From assembly GCA_016763715.1 (NCBI GenBank), contig JAESTG010000270.1:1-8735 (forward strand): a stretch of 8,735 nucleotides of DNA. The letters run 5' to 3'. How positions within the stretch are numbered: position 1 is the stretch's first letter; each line of letters starts with the position of its first letter. Of this stretch, positions 1 through 7,596 are shown piece by piece. This stretch comes from Flavobacteriaceae bacterium. GTDB taxonomy: Bacteria; Bacteroidota; Bacteroidia; Flavobacteriales; Flavobacteriaceae. The notes beneath the pieces were generated by a model. It was not told the origin of the DNA. It worked only from the letters and a program-made list of their open reading frames with translations, and searched no databases. A program made the translations under genes and the position numbers.

Positions 1-1
1 C

Positions 2-85
2 TGTAGGGTTTGTTCCTCCATAAATGAAACCACCTACTTCAGCAGTAACTCCAACACCTTCTGTGGTAGGGCCAAAACCGCAAAT
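2..85 (-). pseudogene. Out-of-frame continuation of the lipoprotein, running off the window
   Basis: Read on the minus strand from 85 down to 2, this stretch is open and encodes a peptide beginning ICGFGPTTEGVG and ending GGFIYGGTNPT. It matches the first module of the same lipoprotein just after its WGG (LCGEAPTAEGVDV ... GGLVYGGTNPG). The upstream frame ends at WGGL at about 88, so one base is missing between the two parts (TTA-CC-ATT where TTA-NCC-ATT would be in frame). The rest of the protein lies beyond the left edge. This could be a true mutation, a phase-variation state or a sequencing/assembly error; the site is not a long homopolymer. Confidence 0.85.
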
Positions 86-330
86 GGTAATCCACCCCAA
101 TCTCCAGGTTGTGCTGCTTGAGAGGACATAATCACAGGGTTTGAAGCGGTACCGTTAATTTCAATTTTCCCTCCTTGTAATACCGCTATGTATACTTCAG
201 TTCCACCATCTCGAGCGGTAATTCTAGTTCCTGCAGGAATAATTAGTTTCCCACCGTTTTGAACGATGTAAGGATTATTTAATAGGTAATTTGTATTTGG
301 GTCTAGAGTTTCAGTCCCAGTAATGTTTCC
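2..330 (-). repeat. Lipoprotein internal repeat, copy 2 (contains the frameshift)
   Basis: This is the second copy of the WGG-centred module, residues about 351 to past 430. Lined up with copy 1, it is collinear except for one missing base just after the WGGL codons (about 86-88). It continues to, and probably beyond, the left edge of the window. Confidence 0.8.
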
Positions 331-1380
331 TTCTAAAACAACTAATTGTTGTCCAGAGTTATTCGAATTAACCCATGAGAACATATTGACATCTACAGTT
401 GCAGGGCCAATATACGTGTTATTAGGATCTGCAATTGTGCCATTTAGGATTACATTTTCTAATGGGCCATCGTCTTTCATGTCTACTGAAGTATCATAAC
501 CAGCCAATGAAAGACCAGTAATTGTAGCTCCAGAAGTTTTCTTGAATTGCAATGCAGTTCCTCCCGTGCTTGATACAGCAGTAAAGTTTATTAATTTTGG
601 GTTGGCGTTATCACCATCAGCTTCGAGGGCTGTTGAGAAACCTTCGATGGTATGTAAGCAGTACGTATTGGTTATTGTTCCGTTCCAGCCTTCTGTCCAG
701 TCTACAGCATCGTCTTCGTTGTTTTCTAGGTATAGATTGTTTACTGAAACCGTTCCTCCAAAAAACTCAACTCCGTCATCGGCTCCGTTTACCAAAGCAA
801 CATTGTCAGTCGTAGTTCCACTTCCTACCGAATATAATGTCAATCCGTTGTATTGGGATTCAGAATTAATTTGAGCTCCAGCGTCTTCAATAATAAGGTA
901 GTCAATGTTTCCCGAACTATCTCCAGGATTGGTTCCACCATAGACTAATCCACCTACTTCAGCAATTACGTCAACACCTTCAGCAGTTGGTGCTTCTCCA
1001 CAGAGTAATAATCCACCCCAACTTCCTGGACTACCACTGTCTGATCTCATGATTACTGGAAGGTTTGCAGTACCTTGAATGTCAATACTACCCCCTTGTT
1101 CCACAGCAATGTATCTGTTTTCGACAGATTGAGAAACAATAACAGTTCCAGCAGGAATGGATAATGTGGCTCCAGATTTAATAAGGTAAGGTCCCGTAAT
1201 AGTGTATTGTTCCGTAGAAAGTAATACTCTATCGGTTTCTAAGTTCCCGCTTAAATCGGTAAGTTCAACATCACCTCCACCATCATCTACAGGTGTGAAG
1301 TCGTCATCACTACTACAGCTAGTAGCAAAAAGAATACTAAATGCAGCAAAAATAACTGCAAGGGTTTTAAAATGTTTCAT
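34..1380 (-). CDS. Predicted surface-exposed lipoprotein with duplicated WGG module (frameshifted near 86-88)
   Basis: Secreted lipoprotein of unknown function, encoded just downstream of a TonB-dependent receptor. Residues 1-21 form a lipoprotein signal peptide ending FATSC, with Cys22 as the lipidation site. The next residues (SSDDD) resemble the acidic lipoprotein export signal that sends flavobacterial lipoproteins to the cell surface. The mature part is Gly/Asn/Asp-rich and beta-rich. Residues about 45-153 and 351 onward are two copies of one module (IPAGT, YIAV-QGG, GTA-NPVIM, WGG); the middle (about 155-345) looks like a parallel beta-helix. The second copy breaks right after WGGL: the frame runs into unrelated residues and stops at 34, while a neighbouring frame carries the expected continuation. 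The 448-residue reading is therefore probably not the intact protein. The ATG at 1380 lies 25 nt after the receptor stop, so the two are probably co-transcribed. Module similarity and lipobox are seen; the role as a substrate-binding partner is inferred. Confidence 0.85.
   Translation of the reverse strand: MKHFKTLAVIFAAFSILFATSCSSDDDFTPVDDGGGDVELTDLSGNLETDRVLLSTEQYTITGPYLIKSGATLSIPAGTVIVSQSVENRYIAVEQGGSIDIQGTANLPVIMRSDSGSPGSWGGLLLCGEAPTAEGVDVIAEVGGLVYGGTNPGDSSGNIDYLIIEDAGAQINSESQYNGLTLYSVGSGTTTDNVALVNGADDGVEFFGGTVSVNNLYLENNEDDAVDWTEGWNGTITNTYCLHTIEGFSTALEADGDNANPKLINFTAVSSTGGTALQFKKTSGATITGLSLAGYDTSVDMKDDGPLENVILNGTIADPNNTYIGPATVDVNMFSWVNSNNSGQQLVVLEGNITGTETLDPNTNYLLNNPYIVQNGGKLIIPAGTRITARDGGTEVYIAVLQGGKIEINGTASNPVIMSSQAAQPGDWGGLPFAVLALPQKVLELLLK
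922..1248 (-). repeat. Lipoprotein internal repeat, copy 1
   Basis: This encodes residues about 45-153 of the lipoprotein and aligns with the second copy at 2-330, about 307 residues downstream. Shared landmarks are IPAGT, YIAV.QGG, NPVIM, WGGL and, across the frameshift, CG..PT.EGV and YGGTNP. Similarity is also visible in the DNA: CCACCTACTTCAGCA occurs in both copies, near 951 and near 31. Confidence 0.8.
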
Positions 1381-1405
1381 TGTTTTTGATTTGAATTAAT
1401 GAATT

Positions 1406-4189
1406 TTAAAATGAATAATTAAGGTTAAACCCTACTTGAATACCTCTAGTATAAGAGAGCACGGTTTCTTCGGTTTCTATCCCAGTAGTACTAGGGCGTA
1501 TTAATTGAGTTCTTTTTATTTCTGGATCTAGTAAGTTTTTTACACTTAATCCTACTTTCCAATGTCTCTTAAGTTGCTTGTTCAGAATTAAATCTAAAGT
1601 CACAAAACCATTTTCAACAATGGCATCGTTATAGTTGATTTCGCTTGAAGTTTGAATTTCGGCAGCGCCTAAAGCAAATACTTTATCTGAGGCAAAATTA
1701 CCAACCAAGGATGCCTGAAATGGGTTTTCGGTGTTGGTGTCAAAATTGATGGAAGTGTTTGCAATCCAGTCACTCGCTCCTTGAAGGGCTGTTTTGGTAA
1801 GTCCTTTGTAACGAAATGATCTAATTAAAGTTCCAGTAGCTTCGTCCACAATTTCTTTAAGGTCTTGTTCGTGCCACATTCTAGAGGCATTGAAATTGAC
1901 ACGTAATTTTGGCTGGTCATTATCTTCTCCACCATTCAGAATGTTTACACGACTCTCCACTTCAATTCCGTAGATTTCAGCCTTATTTCCTGAATTGAAG
2001 TATGAAAAAATACCCGCAGAACCTCTATCCTGAACTCGGTTGATTGGATCTTCAATTTTCTTATAGAATCCAGTCACAGAAAATAGCTGATTGTTGGTAG
2101 GGAAGAATTCCCACTTAACGTCGTAGTTGAAGTTATTGGAAGCTTCAATATTTGGATTACCTCTAGTGATCTGTCCTGTTGTCGAAACATATTCGAAAGG
2201 TGCAATTTCTTTGAATTCGGGAAGTGTTCGGGTAAGACTATTTGCTAATCGAATGCTATGCTTTTCATTGATAGCGTATTTTAAGTTGATGGAAGGATAT
2301 AAGCGATTATAGTCCTTGTTGGTTTCCCCCAATCTTCCCGGAAAGTTTCCAACGTCGAAATTCACATCGATGGCATCTTTTTGAAAACGAAATCCAGTTT
2401 GAATACTGAGACCTCCTAGTTTCCCGATGAAGTCTACAAACCCTGCAACACTTTGTAATTTTCCTTCGTAAAGATCAGCCTGAAGTGAGTTAATCTCTAA
2501 TAGGTTATTATCGAAGTTGGTTTGGTTAAAAATAGCCGTAATATCATCAATGGAAGTTGGGTTAATGGCATTGGTAAAGGTTTCTTCCACGCCAACAAAC
2601 TGAGACCCAAACTCACGCGTTTTATTTCGATAGTTGGCTCCAAAATTCACATGAAAAATATCGGTTTCGCTATCGTATATTTTTAGTAAGTTACTAATAC
2701 GTCCATTGTACTCTACATCTTTGATTTTCTGAATGCTTTTACGTTGCTGAAATCCACCAGTATGTCCTAGTTGAACTAAGTTTTCATTAAAGTTTATCTC
2801 GTTGCGAATACGGTTGGGCTCGTCGGCACTTAGGAAGTTATAACCAACCGCCCAGTTCAAGATGTTTTTTTCTGAAAGCTCATGAGTTCCAATTAACTGT
2901 GTTACAGAAAGCAAGGTTTTCTTGGTATTCTGGTCGCGGATAAATTGAAATAAACCTTCGGTAGGATCGGTTTCTTCAAAAATGGTAGCAGTTCCAGCAC
3001 GACCTCCTTCAAATACGTTATCCTCTACTTTGTTAATCACAAGCGTGTTGAATTTCAGGGTATTTTTGTTGTTCATTTTAAAGCGAGCATTCAATAAACC
3101 AGAAGTAGCCACTGTTTTTTTCCAAGTAATCGCATCAGGAATAGTATCGTCTACAAAGTTCGAACGGAATTGTCTAAAAACACCATTTCTATATTCGTAG
3201 TTGGAACTTTGCCCAGCGGTTAATAGAACTTTTAGCTTTTCGCCAAATTTTTTCCCAGCACTGAAAGAAATGGAGTTGTTCACGGGAAGGTTATCAGTAC
3301 CTGGGGTCCAACTTTGTCCAGTAATATTGGATCTTGGATTTCCTTCACGCACATAAATTCCGAAGGTCACATTTTCTTGGTTTGGGGATACTTTAAAATT
3401 GTCGAAAACACCACTTTTCAATACATTACTATTTATGGAGGTGCTACCCTTTATTTCTAACATTTTACTGCCAGATAATTCTTTAGTAGTAATGTCAATA
3501 TTTCCAGAGGATTGATCGGCAGAGACACTTGGGGAGGTCGTTTTGCTAACGGAAATACTTTGGATTAATCGGGTTGAGAATAGGCTGAGGTCAATGTTCT
3601 TCTTTTCAATGTTATCCGATGGAATTGGTAAACCATTCAGCGTAGTATATAAGTAACGATCACCTAGGCCACGCACAAAAATATCTCCTGACCCTTCTGT
3701 TTTAGTGATTCCTGAGATTTTCGTAGTTGCCGTTGAGGCATCAGATATTCCTAATTTGCTCATTTCTTGAGCTCCAATACTTTCCTTTACAACAGTTGCC
3801 TTTTGTTGTTTCAAAAGCAAAGCTGTCTCACGTTCTCGGCTAGTCTGTACTTTAATTACCACATCGTCAAGTACTGCGGCACTTTGACCGACAGCCACAT
3901 CGATGCGAGTAAATTTATCGGCTTCTACAACTACATTTGGAATGATTACTGTTTCATAACCCACGTAGCTTATTTCCAAAGAATAAGTTCCCACGGGAAT
4001 ATTTTCAATGATGTAATTTCCATCGAAGTCGGATTGAGCGCCCTTTTCGGTTCCTTTTAGAAATGCAGAAGCAAAAGCCAGGGGTTCGTTGTTAAATGAT
4101 TTGTCGATCAGGCTTCCTTCAATGGTTCCTGTTTGTGCAGTTACAATTGCTGTGATAAGCAACAAGAGTGTAGTTAAATAATGTTTCAT
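1406..4189 (-). CDS. TonB-dependent outer-membrane receptor with CarboxypepD_reg-like N-terminal domain
   Basis: A gated 22-strand beta-barrel that takes up a bulky or scarce substrate across the outer membrane using TonB/ExbBD energy. Residues 1-19 form a signal peptide ending near VTAQ. Residues about 21-108 are a carboxypeptidase-regulatory-like beta-sandwich (GTIEGSLID, DFDGNY, VGTYSLEISYVGYET), common in Bacteroidota receptors. A plug domain follows at about 125-240 (IFVRGLGDRYLYTTLNGLPI, then SSGNIDITTKE), then the barrel to a C-terminal Phe as in outer-membrane proteins. At 927 residues the length is normal. The ATG at 4189 is preferred; a TTG codon just before it would add one residue. 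No susD-like gene is adjacent and SusC signatures are not evident, so this is not a classical glycan SusCD pair. The gene heads an operon with the lipoprotein. Family assignment is firm; the substrate is unknown. Confidence 0.95.
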   Translation of the reverse strand: MKHYLTTLLLLITAIVTAQTGTIEGSLIDKSFNNEPLAFASAFLKGTEKGAQSDFDGNYIIENIPVGTYSLEISYVGYETVIIPNVVVEADKFTRIDVAVGQSAAVLDDVVIKVQTSRERETALLLKQQKATVVKESIGAQEMSKLGISDASTATTKISGITKTEGSGDIFVRGLGDRYLYTTLNGLPIPSDNIEKKNIDLSLFSTRLIQSISVSKTTSPSVSADQSSGNIDITTKELSGSKMLEIKGSTSINSNVLKSGVFDNFKVSPNQENVTFGIYVREGNPRSNITGQSWTPGTDNLPVNNSISFSAGKKFGEKLKVLLTAGQSSNYEYRNGVFRQFRSNFVDDTIPDAITWKKTVATSGLLNARFKMNNKNTLKFNTLVINKVEDNVFEGGRAGTATIFEETDPTEGLFQFIRDQNTKKTLLSVTQLIGTHELSEKNILNWAVGYNFLSADEPNRIRNEINFNENLVQLGHTGGFQQRKSIQKIKDVEYNGRISNLLKIYDSETDIFHVNFGANYRNKTREFGSQFVGVEETFTNAINPTSIDDITAIFNQTNFDNNLLEINSLQADLYEGKLQSVAGFVDFIGKLGGLSIQTGFRFQKDAIDVNFDVGNFPGRLGETNKDYNRLYPSINLKYAINEKHSIRLANSLTRTLPEFKEIAPFEYVSTTGQITRGNPNIEASNNFNYDVKWEFFPTNNQLFSVTGFYKKIEDPINRVQDRGSAGIFSYFNSGNKAEIYGIEVESRVNILNGGEDNDQPKLRVNFNASRMWHEQDLKEIVDEATGTLIRSFRYKGLTKTALQGASDWIANTSINFDTNTENPFQASLVGNFASDKVFALGAAEIQTSSEINYNDAIVENGFVTLDLILNKQLKRHWKVGLSVKNLLDPEIKRTQLIRPSTTGIETEETVLSYTRGIQVGFNLNYSF

Positions 4190-4239
4190 CAAGTAATATT
4201 CAATTTTGATGCAAAGGAATCTTAAAATGAAGCTGTACT

Positions 4240-4299
4240 AGTTACCCAAATGTTATGCTTCTTTTAGGTTTTCGTAACATTAGTGTTAGCTTAATGTTA
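4240..4299. promoter_or_regulatory. 11-bp-phased TGTTA array, candidate response-regulator (Pho-box-like) site
   Basis: Perfect TGTTA occurs at 4251, 4284 and 4295, spaced 33 and 11 bp, so all lie on the same helical face. Near matches fill two other positions in phase: AGTTA at 4240 and TTTTA at 4262. On the minus strand the core pair reads TTAACA-N5-CTAACA. Direct repeats with an 11-bp period are the hallmark of PhoB/PhoP/OmpR-family sites. The array lies about 50-110 nt upstream of the receptor start and more than 150 nt from dgt, so the receptor operon is the likelier target. An imperfect -7-like element (AACATTTG, minus strand, 4254-4247) sits downstream of the pair at 4275-4299. Regulator identity is inference. 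Confidence 0.35.
4275..4299. repeat. Inverted repeat TAACATTA / TAATGTTA, 9-nt spacer
   Basis: Perfect 8-bp arms at 4275-4282 and 4292-4299 surround a 9-nt spacer that itself contains TGTTA. The arms overlap the phased direct repeat, so this stretch can be read as a palindromic operator or as part of the 11-bp array. The AT-rich arms and lack of a following T-run make a terminator unlikely. Confidence 0.5.
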
Positions 4300-4330
4300 A
4301 GTCAGAAGCCCTACTGTTTTTATTAAAAGA

Positions 4331-4338
4331 CAAAAGTA
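4331..4338 (-). promoter_or_regulatory. Candidate -7 promoter element (TACTTTTG) for the receptor operon
   Basis: On the minus strand this reads TACTTTTG, an exact match to the Bacteroidota -7 consensus TAnnTTTG. No TTG is found at the expected -33 distance. If used, transcription would start near 4325 with a leader of about 135 nt that includes the TGTTA array, which would then sit downstream of the start site. Confidence 0.25.
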
Positions 4339-4452
4339 AATATGAGAGATTATGATAGCGTTAATCGAGTTTTAACAAAGCGATAAACTTTCTGAGAGTT
4401 GTATTTTTAATGCGATAAGAAACTCCTATCTTTCGGAGGTAAAACGATTATT

Positions 4453-5784
4453 ATGATGCAATGGGAACGGCTCCTGTCATTGCGAAGACAAGGAGATACC
4501 AATAAACGACTGCGGACAGAACAAGATGAGACTCGCTTAGGGTTTGAAGTAGATTTTGACCGTGTTATTTTTTCTTCGGCTTTTCGAAGTTTACAAGATA
4601 AAACTCAGGTCATACCATTGTCTAAAACTTCATTTGTACATACGCGTTTAACACATAGTTTGGAGGTGAGTGTGGTAGGTAGATCGTTGGGGCGTGCTGT
4701 TGGAAAATCATTGCTAGAGCGGCATCCTCAATTGCAAAAAACACATGGGCATCAGTTTAATGATTTTGGAGCTATTGTTGCCGCTGCAGCTTTAGCACAT
4801 GATATTGGAAATCCACCTTTTGGGCACAGTGGAGAAAAGGCCATAGGCGATTATTTTTTAAATGGAAATGGTCAGCGTTTTAAAGCACAGTTAACGGAAA
4901 AAGAATATCAAGATTTGGTCGATTTTGAAGGTAATGCCAATGGCTTTAAAATACTTTCAGAATCTAAAAATGGAGTGGAAGGAGGTTTGCGCTTATCTTT
5001 CGCAACTTTGGGTGCATTCACAAAATATCCCAAACAGTCCCTTCCGAAGAAACCTACCAAACACATAGCCGATAAGAAGTATGGCATTTTTCAAAGTGAT
5101 GTTTTATTTTTTACTGAAGTGGCTGACGAATTAGGGTTGATTCAGCGAGGTGAGAATGGTTATTCTCGCCATCCATTAACTTTTTTGGTAGAAGCCGCCG
5201 ATGATATTTGCTATACCATTATCGATTTTGAGGATGGAATTAATCTAGGTTTAATTGAAGAAGAATTTGCCTTAGAGTACTTAATTAATTTGGTGAAGGA
5301 TTCTATTAATAAAGAGAAATACAATAGCCTCACTCAATCTTCAGATAGGCTGGCTTATCTCCGTTCTTTAGCTATTAGCACTTTAATTAAGGAGGCAGTG
5401 ATGATATTTTTAGAGAACGAAGAAGCTATCCTAAGCGGTGATTTTTCCGAAGCATTGTTGGATAAAAGTAATTACAAGGCTCAGATAGAGGATATCATAA
5501 AAATTTCGATAGAAAAAGTGTATCAAAGCACCGATGTGGTTGAGAAAGAGATTGCGGGCTATCACATTTTATCTACTTTATTGGATGCGTATACCACTGC
5601 GTTTGAGAATAATAGCAAAGGAGAATCGCGCCATTACGATAAGCTATTGTTGAAGGGATTCTCAAATTCACTTCATCAAAATGCTTCTGTTTATGAATAC
5701 CTGATGGAGTGTTGCAATTATATTTCTCGCCTAACGGATGGAAACGCCTTGCAGCTATTTCAAAAGATAAAGGGGAATTTGTAA
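4453..5784 (+). CDS. dgt: Deoxyguanosinetriphosphate triphosphohydrolase (dGTPase, HD superfamily)
   Basis: Cytoplasmic HD-domain enzyme that hydrolyses dGTP (and possibly other dNTPs) to the nucleoside plus triphosphate, adjusting dNTP pools. The metal-binding set is visible: His68 in RLTHSLEV, His116-Asp117 in ALAHDIGNPPFGH, and Asp250 in EAADDICYTI. The catalytic pair corresponds to His125 and Glu128 (FGHSGE). Spacing of the first five residues matches E. coli Dgt, one number lower. The 443-residue length and the opening QWERLLSLRRQGDTNKRLR fit the Bacteroidota dGTPase group. ATG codons at 4453 and 4456 are both possible; relatives as I recall them favour the second. GGAGGT at 4435-4440 lies 12 nt before the first ATG, a spacing on the long side. 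The gene stands alone on the plus strand, divergent from the receptor and convergent with dxs. Housekeeping is likelier than phage defence, given its neighbours. Confidence 0.95.
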   Translation: MMQWERLLSLRRQGDTNKRLRTEQDETRLGFEVDFDRVIFSSAFRSLQDKTQVIPLSKTSFVHTRLTHSLEVSVVGRSLGRAVGKSLLERHPQLQKTHGHQFNDFGAIVAAAALAHDIGNPPFGHSGEKAIGDYFLNGNGQRFKAQLTEKEYQDLVDFEGNANGFKILSESKNGVEGGLRLSFATLGAFTKYPKQSLPKKPTKHIADKKYGIFQSDVLFFTEVADELGLIQRGENGYSRHPLTFLVEAADDICYTIIDFEDGINLGLIEEEFALEYLINLVKDSINKEKYNSLTQSSDRLAYLRSLAISTLIKEAVMIFLENEEAILSGDFSEALLDKSNYKAQIEDIIKISIEKVYQSTDVVEKEIAGYHILSTLLDAYTTAFENNSKGESRHYDKLLLKGFSNSLHQNASVYEYLMECCNYISRLTDGNALQLFQKIKGNL

Positions 5785-7563
5785 TTATAGATGCTCTCTA
5801 ATACTTTGTTCTATTTTTTTTGAAGAAATACCCACTATTTCACGTAATTGAGCTACGGTACCATGCTCTGGAAAACTATCAGAAATCCCTATAATTTTAA
5901 GTGTGTTTTTGTAATTATTTTCTGAAGCAAATTGTGAAATCGCACTTCCAAACCCACCATTAATTACCCCATCTTCCACGGTAATAATTGTTTGGTATTT
6001 TTTGAAAATGTTATGAAGCAGCTCAATGTCCAACGGTTTTATGAAACGCATATCGAAATGCGCTATTTTTTCTTCTGAAGTAGATTCAACTTTGACAATT
6101 GCCTCCGAAGTTTCAGACGCCGCGGTTCCAACGGTTAGAACTGCAATATCATTACCTTCTTTTAATTGAATTCCTGTTCCAATTTGGATGGTTTTGAATG
6201 GTTGTTCCCAATTAATTATGGAACCTCGCCCTCTTGGGTATCGGATTGCGATTGGATGTTCCAAGCCCTTTTGTGCTGTGTATAATATGTTTCGCAATTC
6301 AATGGCATTGCGAGGTGCAAAAATGATAAGGTTGGGTATGCAACGTAAATAGGCTATATCGAATATTCCGTGATGAGTAGCGCCGTCTTCGCCAACTAAT
6401 CCTGCTCGATCTAAACAAAAGATTACGGGTAGATTTTGTAAGCAAACATCATGAATTATTTGATCGTAAGCTCGCTGTAAAAATGTAGAATAAATATTGC
6501 AATAGACAACCATGCCTTGGGTCGCTAAACCTGCTGCGAAGGTTACTGCATGTTGTTCGGCAATACCTACATCAAAAGCTCTTTCGGGAAAGGCCTCCAT
6601 CATATATTTTAACGAACTACCTGTAGGCATGGCGGGAGTAATACCCACTATTTTTTCATTGTTTGAAGCTAATTCAACAATGGTTTTTCCAAATACATCT
6701 TGGAATTTTGGTGGAAGTTCCCCTGTGTTTTTAGGAAGCAAATCTCCCGTGACTGCATCAAATTTTCCAGGCGCATGGTATTTTACTTGATCTTCCTCAG
6801 CCTGACGTAACCCTTTGCCTTTTTTAGTAATTATATGCAGGAGTTTTGGACCATCAATTTGTTTGAGACGTTTTAATTCAGAAAGTAAGACAGGGAGATT
6901 ATGCCCATCAATAGGTCCCGAATAATTGAAATTAAGTGCTTCAAAAATAGTATCCGTTTCTGGAGTCGTGGCTAGAGTTACCTTGGTGAAATAATTTTTT
7001 AGCGCCCCTACACTTGGGTCTATTCCTATAGCATTGTCATTAAGGATAATTAGTATGTTGGTGTTGGTAACACCCGCATGGTTGAGTGCTTCAAAGGCCA
7101 TTCCACTGGCAATAGAAGCATCACCAATTACAGCAATATGTTGTCTTTTATGATGTCCTTGTAATTGTGATGCGATGGCCATTCCCAAAATAGCCGAAAT
7201 AGATGTGCTACTGTGTCCAGTTCCAAAGGTGTCAAATTCACCTTCATTGATTTTTGGAAATCCGCTAATCCCGTCCAGTCTTCTATTGGTATGAAAATTG
7301 TCTTTACGACCTGTCAATATTTTATGCCCGTAGGCTTGATGGCCAACGTCCCAAACAAGTAAATCTTCAGGGGTGTTAAAAATGTAGTGGAGCGCAATCG
7401 TTAGTTCGGTGACGCCTAAGCTAGCTCCCAAATGTCCTTCTTTTACTGCTACAATATCAATGATGAACTCTCGGAGTTCTTGAGCTAGTTTTGGTAGATC
7501 CTGCGGAGATAATTTTCGAAGATCTGAGGGAAATTGAATGTTATGAAGGAGTTTGTCGGTCAC
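5785..7563 (-). CDS. dxs: 1-deoxy-D-xylulose-5-phosphate synthase
   Basis: Thiamine-diphosphate enzyme that condenses pyruvate and glyceraldehyde 3-phosphate into DXP, the first step of the MEP isoprenoid pathway; DXP is also a precursor of thiamine and pyridoxal phosphate. Cytoplasmic, transketolase-like. Visible landmarks are GHLGASLG with His44, DVGHQAYGHKILTGR (72-86), the cofactor motif GDAS(147-150)...NDN(175-177), the Pyr-domain Glu336 in GIAEQHAVTFAAG, and the LDRAGLVGEDGATHHG block (384-399) that binds substrate. The C-terminal transketolase domain is complete (HFDMRFIKPLD, TVEDGV, GGFG). At 592 residues it is slightly shorter than E. coli Dxs. The start is GTG at 7563: an in-frame TAG lies 12 nt upstream and the next Met is at residue 155, inside the cofactor motif region. 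It is probably co-transcribed with the TonB-like gene 33 nt upstream. Confidence 0.97.
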   Translation of the reverse strand: MTDKLLHNIQFPSDLRKLSPQDLPKLAQELREFIIDIVAVKEGHLGASLGVTELTIALHYIFNTPEDLLVWDVGHQAYGHKILTGRKDNFHTNRRLDGISGFPKINEGEFDTFGTGHSSTSISAILGMAIASQLQGHHKRQHIAVIGDASIASGMAFEALNHAGVTNTNILIILNDNAIGIDPSVGALKNYFTKVTLATTPETDTIFEALNFNYSGPIDGHNLPVLLSELKRLKQIDGPKLLHIITKKGKGLRQAEEDQVKYHAPGKFDAVTGDLLPKNTGELPPKFQDVFGKTIVELASNNEKIVGITPAMPTGSSLKYMMEAFPERAFDVGIAEQHAVTFAAGLATQGMVVYCNIYSTFLQRAYDQIIHDVCLQNLPVIFCLDRAGLVGEDGATHHGIFDIAYLRCIPNLIIFAPRNAIELRNILYTAQKGLEHPIAIRYPRGRGSIINWEQPFKTIQIGTGIQLKEGNDIAVLTVGTAASETSEAIVKVESTSEEKIAHFDMRFIKPLDIELLHNIFKKYQTIITVEDGVINGGFGSAISQFASENNYKNTLKIIGISDSFPEHGTVAQLREIVGISSKKIEQSIREHL

Positions 7564-7596
7564 AAAACAAAACTACAATATTTCGAAGTTTTGTTC

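Noticed and set aside
542..874. Plus-strand open frames over the lipoprotein and receptor genes (also 597-815, 1202-1399, 2127-2312, 2982-3200, 3767-4060)
   Set aside because: They lie antisense to well-supported genes, and their translations lack recognisable domains or signal peptides.
1406..4189. SusC-type glycan receptor paired with a SusD
   Set aside because: The neighbouring lipoprotein is beta-rich with WGG repeats, not SusD-like, and SusC-specific signatures were not seen.
4453..5784. dgt as part of an anti-phage defence island
   Set aside because: dGTPases can act in defence, but the neighbours are dxs, tadA and an envelope gene, with no mobile-element or defence genes in the window.
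5787..5821. Possible intrinsic terminator for dgt (ATAGA...TCTAT followed by eight T)
   Set aside because: The stem is only 5 AT-rich base pairs with an 18-nt loop and lies inside dxs; too weak to call.
6512..6790. Plus-strand open frame inside dxs, and two more (7702-8019, 8320-8502) over the TonB-like gene
   Set aside because: They are antisense shadows of genes with clear protein motifs; low-complexity composition and no independent start signals.
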